A program made the translations under genes and the position numbers. DNA of 61,161 nucleotides. Origin: a virus. Shown here piece after piece: positions 1 to 7,788 of the stretch. The stretch covers positions 1-61,161 of the IMG/VR virus record IMGVR_UViG_3300037264_007944. One strand, written 5' to 3'. Under the pieces are notes generated by a model. It saw nothing but the letters and a program-made list of their open reading frames with translations, made no database searches and was not told where the DNA came from. Position 1 is the first letter of the stretch, and every line of letters starts with the position of its first letter.

Positions 1-2
1 CC

Positions 3-458
3 AGAGCGGGCACACAGCACGCCTGGAAGAACGAGGCGGACTTCATCCGCGAAGTGAAGAGGAAGCTGAAGGACAAATTCTGGAGCTCCTCCTACGAGGG
101 GCCAAGCGTCTTCTTCGGGCCGCCTGACCCAGCGAAGATCGGGCCACAGCATCCGATGAACGTGCTGAAGACGCAGACGTTGAAGATCAATCTGACCAAG
201 CTCCTGAAGAAAGAGCCGAAGACGGTCATCCACGGATCGGAGCTCGTCCCGTACGACCCGAATGGTCCGAAGTACCAGGGCGAGAAGCGGCACCACCCGA
301 TCACGGCCGAGGAAGCTCGCGCCTACATCAAGACGAAACCGGAAGTCCTCTGGAAGCACTACAGCGACCCGAAGGGAAGGCGCTACGCCGGCGGCGTACC
401 CCACGCGCACATAGTCACTCCTTCTGGCATAATCCCGCGCGAGTTCTTAGAATTCTAG
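3..458 (+). CDS. Unknown protein, 5' end cut by window
   Basis: The reading frame is open from the first bases of the window, so the N-terminus lies outside; a GTG at 54 is only an internal possibility. The visible part is basic and Pro-rich, with a C-terminal section containing GGVPHAHIVTPSG and ending in FLEF. I do not recognise the family. It precedes the DUF2589-like gene by three bases and is probably cotranscribed with it. Confidence 0.6.
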   Translation, partial: RAGTQHAWKNEADFIREVKRKLKDKFWSSSYEGPSVFFGPPDPAKIGPQHPMNVLKTQTLKINLTKLLKKEPKTVIHGSELVPYDPNGPKYQGEKRHHPITAEEARAYIKTKPEVLWKHYSDPKGRRYAGGVPHAHIVTPSGIIPREFLEF

Positions 459-461
459 TCC

Positions 462-1076
462 ATGGGCCTGTTCACCGGATGGCGCAACCGTAAGAACAAA
501 AAAGAAGAGCCCAAGTCCTCCCACACGCTCCCCGACTTCGTCCGCGGCATCCAGCACGCCGTCAACACCGCCGCCCTCATGTACGAGCAGAGCGTCGAAG
601 GCTTCCTCGATCGCCACCTCAGGCAGGACGGCACCCCTGAGATCCAGGTCGTCAAGATCCCCAACTCCAAGTACGTCCTCCTCGCGCCAACGATGACGGT
701 CTCACGACCGCCGGACATGATCCTCGAAGAGATGGAAGTCAAGATGTGCATCCGGGTGGACAAGACAGAGGTGAAGGCTGGCCACCCCGCAGGAGACCCG
801 GAGGTCACCCGCTCCAGCTTCCAGGTGTCCCTGGCGTCCGGCAAGTCGAGCGAGAAGAGCTCGAGCGACATCGACATCGTGATGAAGTTCAAGCGCGGCG
901 ACGCTCCAGAAGGCGTGTCCCGCATCATGGAGGCGTTCGTCAACTCGATCGTCCCGGTGGATCCGCCGGTCAATCCGATCCCCGCCTTCGAGCCCGACGC
1001 CAACCCGCCCACGGGCGAGACGACCACGATCCTGAAGCCCAAGGACGGAGAACAGCCGGCGTCTCCTGCCGTATAA
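462..1076 (+). CDS. DUF2589-like protein
   Basis: 204 aa. The order of features matches the DUF2589 family: an N-terminal helix near FVRGIQHAVNTA (residues 27-38), a central strand region with the LEEMEVKM stretch (about 88-95), and a C-terminal segment with KFKRGDAPEGVSRIMEA (about 143-159) before a Pro-rich tail. DUF2589 has no established function; members occur in bacteria and phages. The start is ATG directly after the previous stop. The TATAAT of the next gene's promoter overlaps its last codons and stop. Confidence 0.6.
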   Translation: MGLFTGWRNRKNKKEEPKSSHTLPDFVRGIQHAVNTAALMYEQSVEGFLDRHLRQDGTPEIQVVKIPNSKYVLLAPTMTVSRPPDMILEEMEVKMCIRVDKTEVKAGHPAGDPEVTRSSFQVSLASGKSSEKSSSDIDIVMKFKRGDAPEGVSRIMEAFVNSIVPVDPPVNPIPAFEPDANPPTGETTTILKPKDGEQPASPAV

Positions 1077-1077
1077 T
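1050..1077 (+). promoter_or_regulatory. Phage promoter, GAACAGC-N15-TATAAT
   Basis: GAACAGC at 1050-1056, exactly 15 bases, then a perfect TATAAT at 1072-1077. Only six bases separate the -10 from the GTG start of the helicase at 1084, so the transcript should start at or next to the start codon. It is one of a family of promoters with identical spacing found throughout the window. Confidence 0.7.
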
Positions 1078-1083
1078 CCACGG

Positions 1084-2571
1084 GTGAGCAAAGCCGTCTT
1101 TCTGGAGAAGCTCGCCGCCATCTCCAAGAGCATCACCCTCCAAGCCCACCAGGAAGAGGCGGCGAAGAAATCCAGGTCAGGCGGATCCGGCATCCTGCTC
1201 AACTGGGGCCTTGGCTCAGGGAAGACCATCGGCGCGCTGAATATCTCCGAGGGCCGCGGAGGGAACACCCTGGTCGTGGTACCCGCGTCCCTGCGCGAGA
1301 ACTTCAGGGGCCAGATCCAGCAGGCCGTCACCAAGGACAGGCGCGGGACCTACAACATCGTCAGCTACGAGGCGTTCAAGAAGGACCCCGAGGGCATCAT
1401 CGCCAGGACGAAGCCGTCCACACTCATCGTCGACGAGGTGCACCGCCTCAGGAACGTCGCTCCGCGGGAGCCGTTCGATAGAGTTCGAAGCCAGATCCCC
1501 TACATGATCGGGCTCACGGGAAGCCTCGTGAACAACAGGCCCGAAGAAGTCGTCCCGCTCGTCAACCTCGTGGCAGGAAAGAAGGTCTACAACTCAGAGG
1601 ACGAGTTCGTCAGGGCGCACATCCAGCAGACGAAAGTCTTCCCTGGCGTGATCCCGTGGATGCGCGGTGCGAAGTCCGGCATCAAGGAGTCGATCAAGAA
1701 CAAGAAGGGCATCGCGGACCGCCTGGGCCCGCACGTCCACAGGTTCACCGGAAGCAAGGAGTACCTCAAGAGCGTCCCCAAAGTCGAGGAGGCCGTGGAG
1801 ACGGTCGAGCTCACCGACGAGCAGGAAAAGCTCTACTCCATGCTCGAGAACAAGAACCCGATCCTGGCTCAGAAGATCCGGCAGAACCTGCCTCCGAGCA
1901 AGCGCGACCTGACCAACATGAACTCGTTCCTGACGGCCGCCAGGCAGATCGCCAACACGCCGTCCGCCTACGTACAGTCCGGCTCGACGGCGTCCCCGAA
2001 GCGCGACCAGATCGTGCGGTCTATCGTGAGCAAGCTAAACCGGGACGAGAACTACAAGGCGATCGTCTACAGCAACTTCCTGGAGAGCGGGGTGAGCCCG
2101 GTCGTGGACCAGCTGGCCAGGTCAAAAGTCCCAGCCGCGGCGTTCACAGGGGAGCTCAACGACGCCCAGCGCAAGGCCCTGGTGGAGAGGTTCAACAGGG
2201 GGGAGCTCAAGGTGCTTGGGCTCTCCCCTGCTGGTGGGGAAGGACTGGACCTCAAGGGCGTGAAAGCGGTCCACCTCATGGAGGAGCACTGGAACCCGGA
2301 GCGCGCCCGCCAAGCGGTTGGGCGCGGCGCCAGGTTCATGAGCCACGAGCACCTCCCCGAGGAGGAGCGCAACGTCAACGTGACCAGGCACCTCGCCGTC
2401 CACGAGCCGACCTTCATGAACCGGGTGTTCGGCACGAAGAAGAAGATGTCCGTTGACGAGTGGATCGACCAGCGTCGCAGGGAGAAGCTGGAGCTCAACA
2501 AGGACCTGATGACCGCAATCCCGAAGTCCGCCGCGGACATGGGTGTACAGCCGGCCTGGAAGACGCTTTAA
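1084..2571 (+). CDS. SNF2-type superfamily 2 helicase/ATPase
   Basis: 495 aa. Walker A is GLGSGKT at residues 42-48, the Walker B/DEAD-like box is DEVH at 117-120, and motif III-like GLTGS is near 143. The C-terminal RecA-like domain has SPAGGEGLDL (motif V) and QAVGRGAR (motif VI, arginine finger), near residues 380-415. This is the compact SNF2/DEAD-box architecture used by phages as a DNA translocase or helicase in replication, repair or transcription. The start is GTG, probably leaderless. The active-site motifs are complete. The exact role cannot be read from context because neighbouring replication genes are missing. Confidence 0.88.
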   Translation: MSKAVFLEKLAAISKSITLQAHQEEAAKKSRSGGSGILLNWGLGSGKTIGALNISEGRGGNTLVVVPASLRENFRGQIQQAVTKDRRGTYNIVSYEAFKKDPEGIIARTKPSTLIVDEVHRLRNVAPREPFDRVRSQIPYMIGLTGSLVNNRPEEVVPLVNLVAGKKVYNSEDEFVRAHIQQTKVFPGVIPWMRGAKSGIKESIKNKKGIADRLGPHVHRFTGSKEYLKSVPKVEEAVETVELTDEQEKLYSMLENKNPILAQKIRQNLPPSKRDLTNMNSFLTAARQIANTPSAYVQSGSTASPKRDQIVRSIVSKLNRDENYKAIVYSNFLESGVSPVVDQLARSKVPAAAFTGELNDAQRKALVERFNRGELKVLGLSPAGGEGLDLKGVKAVHLMEEHWNPERARQAVGRGARFMSHEHLPEEERNVNVTRHLAVHEPTFMNRVFGTKKKMSVDEWIDQRRREKLELNKDLMTAIPKSAADMGVQPAWKTL

Positions 2572-2572
2572 T
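2545..2572 (+). promoter_or_regulatory. Possible weak promoter, GTACAGC-N15-TTTAAT
   Basis: This variant has the same geometry as the GAACRRC promoters: GTACAGC at 2545-2551, 15 bases, TTTAAT at 2567-2572, and six bases to the ATG at 2579. The -35 and -10 each deviate from consensus, and the site lies in the end of the helicase gene, so this is a tentative call. Confidence 0.35.
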
Positions 2573-2578
2573 ATACCC

Positions 2579-3181
2579 ATGCCGGATGAGCCGATGAACC
2601 TCCCTGGCGAAGGGCCGCTGGACCCAAAGCCAGAGCGCAACACAACGATAGTTGTGAAGGATCCGACGAAGCAGAGCTTCTGGCGCTTCCGAAACATCGC
2701 GCTCCTGGTGCTGACCGCTGTGCTTCCTGCCACCACGGGCTGGATCTACAACAAGTCCGAGCAGAGCGTCACCAACTACTTCAACAAGCAGAAATCCCAG
2801 GACGAGCGGATTCGGATCCTCGAGGAAGACACCCGCGAGCGGCTGAAGGAACTCGAGAACGATCACGCCAACAACAAAGCAATCTGGGACGCGATCGCCG
2901 AGGAGCGGACCAAACAGACCGAGCAGGAGATCGAGCTCCGGGTGCTGCAGCGCATCGTGGACCACGAGTTCAGGCGGTCCATCATGGCGTCGCGTCCGAA
3001 GCCTGAGAAGGAACCTAGTACCACGCCGGGGGAAACCCCGGCGGAACTTTTCCCGCCGCTTCCGGTCCCGCCGCAGCCGCTTCCGGTCCCGAAGCCGGCG
3101 CCGAGGATCGACCCAGACAGGTACCGTCTCGAGCAGGAGTCGAAGTTCCCGAAGCCTGCACCGAATCAGCAGAAGAAATGA
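2579..3181 (+). CDS. Membrane-anchored coiled-coil protein with Pro-rich tail
   Basis: 200 aa. A short N-terminal segment is followed by one membrane helix (about 37-54, IALLVLTAVLPATTGW), a charged probable coiled coil (about 60-125, rich in E, R, K) and a Pro-rich C-terminal third with repeated PLPVP. I choose ATG 2579 because an upstream in-frame start at 2543 lies inside the helicase gene. It overlaps the next gene by ATGA. The topology (one N-terminal membrane helix, a coiled coil outside) is what inner-membrane spanins look like, but no lysis genes are nearby, so the function stays open. Confidence 0.7.
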   Translation: MPDEPMNLPGEGPLDPKPERNTTIVVKDPTKQSFWRFRNIALLVLTAVLPATTGWIYNKSEQSVTNYFNKQKSQDERIRILEEDTRERLKELENDHANNKAIWDAIAEERTKQTEQEIELRVLQRIVDHEFRRSIMASRPKPEKEPSTTPGETPAELFPPLPVPPQPLPVPKPAPRIDPDRYRLEQESKFPKPAPNQQKK

Positions 3182-3483
3182 ATATCTCCGACCCATTCGT
3201 CCAGGGCTTTCTTTGCGAGCTTGAAAAGGACGCCGGGCTCAAGCAGAGGTTAATGGCCGGGGTGACTGCGGCCGGGATGTGCGTAGGCGGCGGATGCGCC
3301 AAGCCTGTGGAGCAGGCTGTCATAAGGGCGGCGAAGCCGGCGAGCGCCATTGAGCACTCTCAAGGGCTTGTCGACTCCATCACCGATCGTACGCTTAGGG
3401 ATAAGATGCAGAAGCTCGTCGACATACGGAAGTCGGAAGAGATCAATAAAAACATCAACGCCGTTGTCGGCTCAAAAAAATAG
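3178..3483 (+). CDS. Small unknown protein ending on a slippery A7
   Basis: 101 aa. The N-terminus has FVQGFLCELEKDA (residues 7-19), similar to the GF..EL motif of several head-region proteins here. Residues 26-41 (LMAGVTAAGMCVGGGC) resemble a lipobox, but the charged sequence in front makes it a poor signal peptide. The last codons are TCA AAA AAA TAG, so A-AAA-AAA sits in phase for -1 slippage, followed by a 10-bp stem. It is coupled to the upstream gene by ATGA. Not assigned to a family. Confidence 0.65.
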   Translation: MNISDPFVQGFLCELEKDAGLKQRLMAGVTAAGMCVGGGCAKPVEQAVIRAAKPASAIEHSQGLVDSITDRTLRDKMQKLVDIRKSEEINKNINAVVGSKK

Positions 3484-3530
3484 TCAGGAGGCCGTATGGC
3501 CGACAAGCTGAGTCACCTGGCGGCCTCCTG
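3474..3530 (+). promoter_or_regulatory. Possible -1 frameshift signal: A-AAA-AAA plus stem-loop
   Basis: A7 at 3474-3480 is in the zero-frame phase A-AAA-AAA. Four bases later begins CAGGAGGCCG (3485-3494), perfectly complementary to CGGCCTCCTG (3521-3530). Slippage would bypass the TAG and add 53 codons, to the TGA at 3639-3641. The stem also buries an AGGAGG that could otherwise serve the ATG at 3496. Use of the signal is unproven. Confidence 0.4.
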
Positions 3531-3641
3531 TGCGGGCACGACTACGCCGCTGAGTGGCCTGGCGTGAAGATGGCCGTCAAGGAGACAGACCTCGACTTCA
3601 GGGTCGCGGATGGCGCGAAGATCTGGTACGTGACCCTATGA
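3480..3641 (+). pseudogene. C-terminal remnant of a SAM-dependent methyltransferase
   Basis: The frame from 3480 encodes 53 codons with SPGGLLCGHDYAAEWPGV, very like the PGG.L.G.DY..WPGV segment near the C-terminus of class I methyltransferases (Methyltransf_24 type) found in glycan clusters. There is no N-terminal SAM-binding part and no proper start codon for the homologous part. Its TGA overlaps the ATG of the next gene (ATGA at 3638-3641), as expected of a former cotranslated gene whose front was deleted. It might still be translated by -1 slippage from the upstream gene. Confidence 0.5.
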
Positions 3642-4405
3642 GAAGTCTCGCCGTGGCCAGAGCTGGGGACAAGTCGACGCACGATACGTGGGCGAAAGGT
3701 CGAAACGGACGCTTCGCCATGCTGGTGGGGTCGTACGCAGGCGACCCTGAGAAGTGGCGGGATGGGGCAGACTTCCATCACCACGAGAAGGGCCTCAAGT
3801 ACCAGTGGTTCTACTCGTACCTGAAGACGAACCCGTGGGTATTCGACTTCGACGCTGTGTGGCTGGTCGACGACGACATCGCCATGGACTCCGATTCCGT
3901 GGCCGATATGTTCGACATATTCCACGAGCGCGATCTGTGGATTGCGCAGCCGTCGATCCGGGCTCCCGGCCAAGGCTCGTACCCATGCGGCTTCCCTATT
4001 CTGACGACGGTCAGAGGGAGTCTGCTGCGGCATCTCGACAGCATTGAGGAGCAGGCGCCAATCTTTTCCAAGGAGGCCTTGAAGAGGATCTGGAAGTCGT
4101 TCGGAGCCAACCAGAGCGGATGGGGGATTCGACTGCTTTGGAAGCACGAGCTGAAGGCGCCTGTCGGGAAGGTCGGCGTGATTGACGCCGTTGTTGCGCA
4201 GCACACGCGGCTTGCCGGTACCGGCCCCATGTACAAAGAGGTGCTCAGTGGCATGAAGATCTCGGCCAAGAATGAATACGCCGAAATTTTGCGAAGGCAC
4301 AACAACGAGTCGAAGCTGATCCAACTCGGCTCCGTGCCTCTCGATCCCAATCACCCGAAGACCGAAGAGCGCCTTCGGCGGCAAGGCGCTCTATATGCGG
4401 TATGA
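3638..4405 (+). CDS. DUF707-type glycosyltransferase
   Basis: 255 aa. VWLVDDDIAMD with the metal-binding DDD at residues 78-80, followed by IAQPS, FSKEAL, SGWGIRLLW and VIDAVVAQHTR, is the motif order of the DUF707 family (GT-A-like). It is expected to transfer a sugar from a nucleotide sugar; donor and acceptor are unknown. The start chosen is ATG 3638, which overlaps the preceding TGA; an upstream in-frame ATG at 3554 would add unrelated Arg/Gly-rich residues. The gene overlaps glf by 11 bases, so both belong to one operon. Confidence 0.8.
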   Translation: MRSLAVARAGDKSTHDTWAKGRNGRFAMLVGSYAGDPEKWRDGADFHHHEKGLKYQWFYSYLKTNPWVFDFDAVWLVDDDIAMDSDSVADMFDIFHERDLWIAQPSIRAPGQGSYPCGFPILTTVRGSLLRHLDSIEEQAPIFSKEALKRIWKSFGANQSGWGIRLLWKHELKAPVGKVGVIDAVVAQHTRLAGTGPMYKEVLSGMKISAKNEYAEILRRHNNESKLIQLGSVPLDPNHPKTEERLRRQGALYAV

Positions 4406-5471
4406 TTTCGTCGTCGTCGGGGCCGGGATGTTCGGCGCGTCGTTCGCAAGGATGGCGGCCGACAAGGGCAAGAAGGTCCTTGTGCTGGACGCCAAGCCGC
4501 ACACGGGCGGGATGTGCCACACCGAGATGGTTGACGGGATCATCCACCACAAGTACGGGCCGCACGTCTTCCACACCAATAGCCAGGAGATCTGGGACTT
4601 CGTGAACCGCTTCGTCGAGTGGCGCCAGTTCACGGTGAGGACGAAGGCCTTCCACCAGGGCAGGATGTACCCGCTCCCGTTCGCGATGCCAATGTTCCAC
4701 ATGCTGTGGGGCGTCGTGAGGCCGGCGGACGCGATCGCCCGCCTCGAGAAGGCCAAGGTCAAGATCGAGAACCCGAGGAACATGAAGGAGTGGGCTCTCG
4801 CCAACCTCGGCTACGAGATCTACGATAAGTTCATCCACGATTACACGGTGAAGCAGTGGGGCGTGGAGCCCGAGGATATCCCGGCGTCGACCCTCCGCAG
4901 GCTCCCGGTCCGCATGACGTACGACGACAACTACTTCACCGACCGATGGCAGGCGGTCCCGATCGGCGGCTATGCACCGATGTTCGACAAGATGCTCGAC
5001 GGGATCGAGGTGAAGCTGGGCACGGACTACTTCTCAGACCGTGACGGATTTGACCGGCTTGGCCAGGTGATCTACACCGGCAGGGTCGACCGCTTCTTCG
5101 ACTACGCCCTCGGAGAGCTAGATTTCCGGACCTGCCGGTTCGACACGAAGTCCATGACCGGGGACTATCAGGGGAACCCCGTCGTCCACTACGTCGAGCG
5201 GGACTACCCGTTCACGCGGGTGATCGAGCACAAGCACTTCAGCAACCCCGCAGCCAAGAACACGATTGTGACCTGGGAGTACCCCGGAGCAGCCGGTCGT
5301 GAACTGGAGCCGTTCTACCCGGTCAACAACGAGAAGAACGACGCCTTGTACGCTCGGTACTGCGCCCTCGAACACAAGGCCGTTTTCGCCGGAAGGGTTG
5401 GCAGCTACCGGTACTTCGACATGTGCGAGGTGATCGCTCAGGCAAAGCAGCTTGTGGGGTGTCTTTCGTGA
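4395..5471 (+). CDS. glf: UDP-galactopyranose mutase
   Basis: 358 aa, close to the normal length for the family. The N-terminal FAD-binding GAGMFG is at residues 9-14, followed by KYGPHVFHT (about 53-61), KQWG (about 153), the substrate-binding region with PVRMTYDDNYF, RDYPFTRVIEHKHF, and the C-terminal FAD-contacting GRVGSYRYFDM. The enzyme converts UDP-galactopyranose to UDP-galactofuranose in the cytoplasm, supplying donor for galactofuranosyl transfer. All motifs are intact. It lies between glycosyltransferase genes, which implies galactofuranose is added to a virion, host or DNA acceptor. Confidence 0.95.
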   Translation: MRYDFVVVGAGMFGASFARMAADKGKKVLVLDAKPHTGGMCHTEMVDGIIHHKYGPHVFHTNSQEIWDFVNRFVEWRQFTVRTKAFHQGRMYPLPFAMPMFHMLWGVVRPADAIARLEKAKVKIENPRNMKEWALANLGYEIYDKFIHDYTVKQWGVEPEDIPASTLRRLPVRMTYDDNYFTDRWQAVPIGGYAPMFDKMLDGIEVKLGTDYFSDRDGFDRLGQVIYTGRVDRFFDYALGELDFRTCRFDTKSMTGDYQGNPVVHYVERDYPFTRVIEHKHFSNPAAKNTIVTWEYPGAAGRELEPFYPVNNEKNDALYARYCALEHKAVFAGRVGSYRYFDMCEVIAQAKQLVGCLS

Positions 5472-6211
5472 AGGTCTCATTCTGCACGTCGTGCATGGGC
5501 AGGGCGCACCACTTGAAGCAGACCCTTCCGGCGAATCTTGTCCACAACTCTAACGTGGACACGGAGTTCGTGGTGCTGAGCTACAACTCCAAGGACGATC
5601 TGCACGAGTGGATGCAGCAGTTCCTCGCCACCAACCCTATGGCCTTCCGGGTGGCGTACTTCCATGAAAGAACGGCCCAGTTCTTTGATCCGAGGCACGC
5701 CAAGAACGTGGCGCACCTGTTGGCGACTGGCGACGTGGTTGTCAACCTAGACGCGGACAACTTCACGGGTCCTGAATATGCCACCAAGCTTGTTGAGCTG
5801 TTCGCTTCCCCTAACGTGTGCGTCACGACGAACGATGTGAACAAGAGCATGTCTGGTAAGATAGCCCTCCGCAAAGATGCTTTTTTGCGCTTACGCGGAT
5901 ACGACGAATCTTTTACTGGCTGGGGGGGCGAAGATCTTGATCTTGTAAGGCGAGCCGTAAACTCCGGAATTGGGCGCGTAGAGCTGGTGTGGAACGGTGA
6001 GTCCGCCATAGCGCACTCCGACGAAGACCGGGTCCGCAACTTTCAGATGGGTGGAAAAGCGCGGTACGTGACCAACAGGGATAACGTGGATCGGTCTAGG
6101 CGGCGTCCGCCGACGGAATTGGTGAACAAGGCTGGGTTCGGCAAGGCGCTGGTTTACGTCGGGCTTACTGACCGCACGCTCGAAGTTGGCGTGCGTGGGG
6201 AGGCGGGGTGA
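5468..6211 (+). CDS. Galactosyltransferase-like GT-A glycosyltransferase, copy 1
   Basis: 247 aa. The N-terminal SFCTSCMGRAHHLKQTL is followed by VNLDADNF (DxD-type metal site at 95-97) and GYDESFTGWGGEDLDL (about 144-159), the hallmark of the Glyco_transf_7C/galactosyltransferase C-terminal motif. The start GTG 5468 overlaps the glf stop (GTGA). It is a paralogue of the gene at 7020, with matching MGRAHHL, RHAKNVAHLL and GYDE..GGED segments. A galactofuranosyl transferase role is a reasonable inference from linkage to glf but is not shown by sequence. Confidence 0.82.
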   Translation: MKVSFCTSCMGRAHHLKQTLPANLVHNSNVDTEFVVLSYNSKDDLHEWMQQFLATNPMAFRVAYFHERTAQFFDPRHAKNVAHLLATGDVVVNLDADNFTGPEYATKLVELFASPNVCVTTNDVNKSMSGKIALRKDAFLRLRGYDESFTGWGGEDLDLVRRAVNSGIGRVELVWNGESAIAHSDEDRVRNFQMGGKARYVTNRDNVDRSRRRPPTELVNKAGFGKALVYVGLTDRTLEVGVRGEAG

Positions 6212-7017
6212 CCACCACGTACTTTACGGCCTGTAATACCCCGTACTGGCCCTTCGTGCTCCCCTATGCTGTCTCCGCCCTCCATCACGACGCCAAAGCG
6301 GTTGTGGAAATCTGCGTCGAGAATCCCGACCGCTTCCAAACCGTCTATGCCGCCGGTATCGACGTCATCGAGCGCCACTTCCCTGACCGATTTCTTCTGC
6401 GCGGAGCCAAATTCAAAGACATCTTGCCGAACTCCGTCCGGTTCGTGGAGACGCCGACGCTGGTCTCGGACTACACCTACATCGGAGACATCGACATCCT
6501 CATCCTCGACCGAAACGTGACGGCCGCCCACGTGGCGAATATGGCCAAGACCGGGCTCCCTTATAGCAACTGCTTGCGTCCGGGGACGCAACGCCTGACC
6601 GGGCTCCATTTCACGCGCACGGACGCCCACTACCCTCTCGTCATCCCGCCCGACGCGAACCTGCGGGAATACGACGAGGAACTGCTCCTCCGTCTGATCG
6701 TCGCCAAGGGCTTGCAGGCGCCGAACCCCGAGAGTACATTTCGCCCACTCCACGGAATCCATTTCTCCATCAGACGTCCGCCTACGCAAACGCCTGAAAA
6801 GTTCCCGCACTGGGCGATAACCGCCGATGCTGCCAGTAGCTACCTGGCGCTTTGGGAGGCGCCGAGTTGGCAGGCGGCCTCAGCGTATTTCCATCCTGCG
6901 TACCGCACCTTGCTCATGATGCTCGACGCAGTCCTTCAGGAGCGGTACCCATCCAAGCTCGTCTATAGAAGAAACGAAGCCGTCGCACTGTGGTCGCATT
7001 TGACCAAGGAATCTTAG
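6208..7017 (+). CDS. Putative glycosyltransferase with DxD motif
   Basis: 269 aa. An acidic DxD-type motif lies in YIGDIDILIL (residues 91-100), preceded by SVRFVETPT, an arrangement like GT8/GT-A enzymes; the rest is not clearly assigned. It also has RLTGLHFTRTDAHYP and a C-terminal helical region. The start is GTG overlapping the upstream stop (GTGA), so it is cotranslated with the flanking glycosyltransferases, and this is the main support for the role. Confidence 0.6.
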   Translation: MTTTYFTACNTPYWPFVLPYAVSALHHDAKAVVEICVENPDRFQTVYAAGIDVIERHFPDRFLLRGAKFKDILPNSVRFVETPTLVSDYTYIGDIDILILDRNVTAAHVANMAKTGLPYSNCLRPGTQRLTGLHFTRTDAHYPLVIPPDANLREYDEELLLRLIVAKGLQAPNPESTFRPLHGIHFSIRRPPTQTPEKFPHWAITADAASSYLALWEAPSWQAASAYFHPAYRTLLMMLDAVLQERYPSKLVYRRNEAVALWSHLTKES

Positions 7018-7019
7018 GG

Positions 7020-7781
7020 ATGAGGATCTCGCTGTGCGTGCCCTGCATGGGGCGGGCCCACCATTTGCAGAAGACGCTGCCTAAAAATTTGGCGGACAAC
7101 GCCGGGTGCGACGGACTTGAGATCGTGGTCTTGGATTACAACTCCAAAGACGGCCTAGAGGACTGGATGCGCTCGGAGATGGCCGACGACCTCGCCAACG
7201 GCAGGGTGGCGTATTACCGGGAGCGGGCGGCCAAGTTCTTCAACCCAAGGCACGCGAAGAACGTAGCCCATCTTCTCGGACGCGGTGAAATCCTCGTCAA
7301 CATCGACGCCGACAATTTTACCGGGCCGGGATACGCGCAGAAGATCATAGACCTGCTCTCGGAGCCGAACGTCTTCATGCGAGCGGATCAGGCAGGCCCC
7401 GGCAGCAGCAGGCCACGGCACATGAGGGGGATCGCCGGAAGGATCGCCTTCCGACGGGAGAGCTTCCTGAAGCTGCGCGGATACGATGAGATCTGCCTCG
7501 GCTATGGTGGCGAAGATTCGGATATCACGCGCCGCGCAACACTCGTGGGACTTCGGAGAGTACTGCTGACCTGGCCCGGAGAAGACGTGATAGACCACTC
7601 CAATCAGGAAAGAACCGCACGCTTTGAACACGGCGGGAACGATGTATCATGCAAGCCATACAACGAGATTTGGCACAAGCGTACGGCTGATGCCGCCGTG
7701 AATCCGGACGGTTATGGCCAGGCGACAGTGCTGCGCGGCTTCTCGGATGAAGTCGTGCAAGTCGGCGTTGGACCTTCTTGA
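7020..7781 (+). CDS. Galactosyltransferase-like GT-A glycosyltransferase, copy 2
   Basis: 253 aa, paralogue of the gene at 5468. It has CVPCMGRAHHL at the N-terminus, VNIDADNFTG as the metal-binding motif, and GYDEICLGYGGEDSD as the galactosyltransferase C-terminal signature. ATG 7020 follows the previous stop by two bases. An in-frame ATG at 6990 lies within the upstream gene and is rejected. Two copies in one island suggest successive transfers or different acceptors. Confidence 0.82.
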   Translation: MRISLCVPCMGRAHHLQKTLPKNLADNAGCDGLEIVVLDYNSKDGLEDWMRSEMADDLANGRVAYYRERAAKFFNPRHAKNVAHLLGRGEILVNIDADNFTGPGYAQKIIDLLSEPNVFMRADQAGPGSSRPRHMRGIAGRIAFRRESFLKLRGYDEICLGYGGEDSDITRRATLVGLRRVLLTWPGEDVIDHSNQERTARFEHGGNDVSCKPYNEIWHKRTADAAVNPDGYGQATVLRGFSDEVVQVGVGPS

Positions 7782-7788
7782 GGACAAA

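Noticed and set aside
455-1334. Long minus-strand frames over the first genes
   Set aside because: They are shadows of G+C-rich + strand genes (DUF2589-like and helicase), with no ribosome binding sites or recognisable domains. The same holds for most long minus frames in the window.
3496-3567. 23-codon frame after AGGAGG at 3486
   Set aside because: It has a good ribosome binding site but is very short, ends without coupling, and the site is buried in the 10-bp stem; it is better read as part of the frameshift/remnant region.
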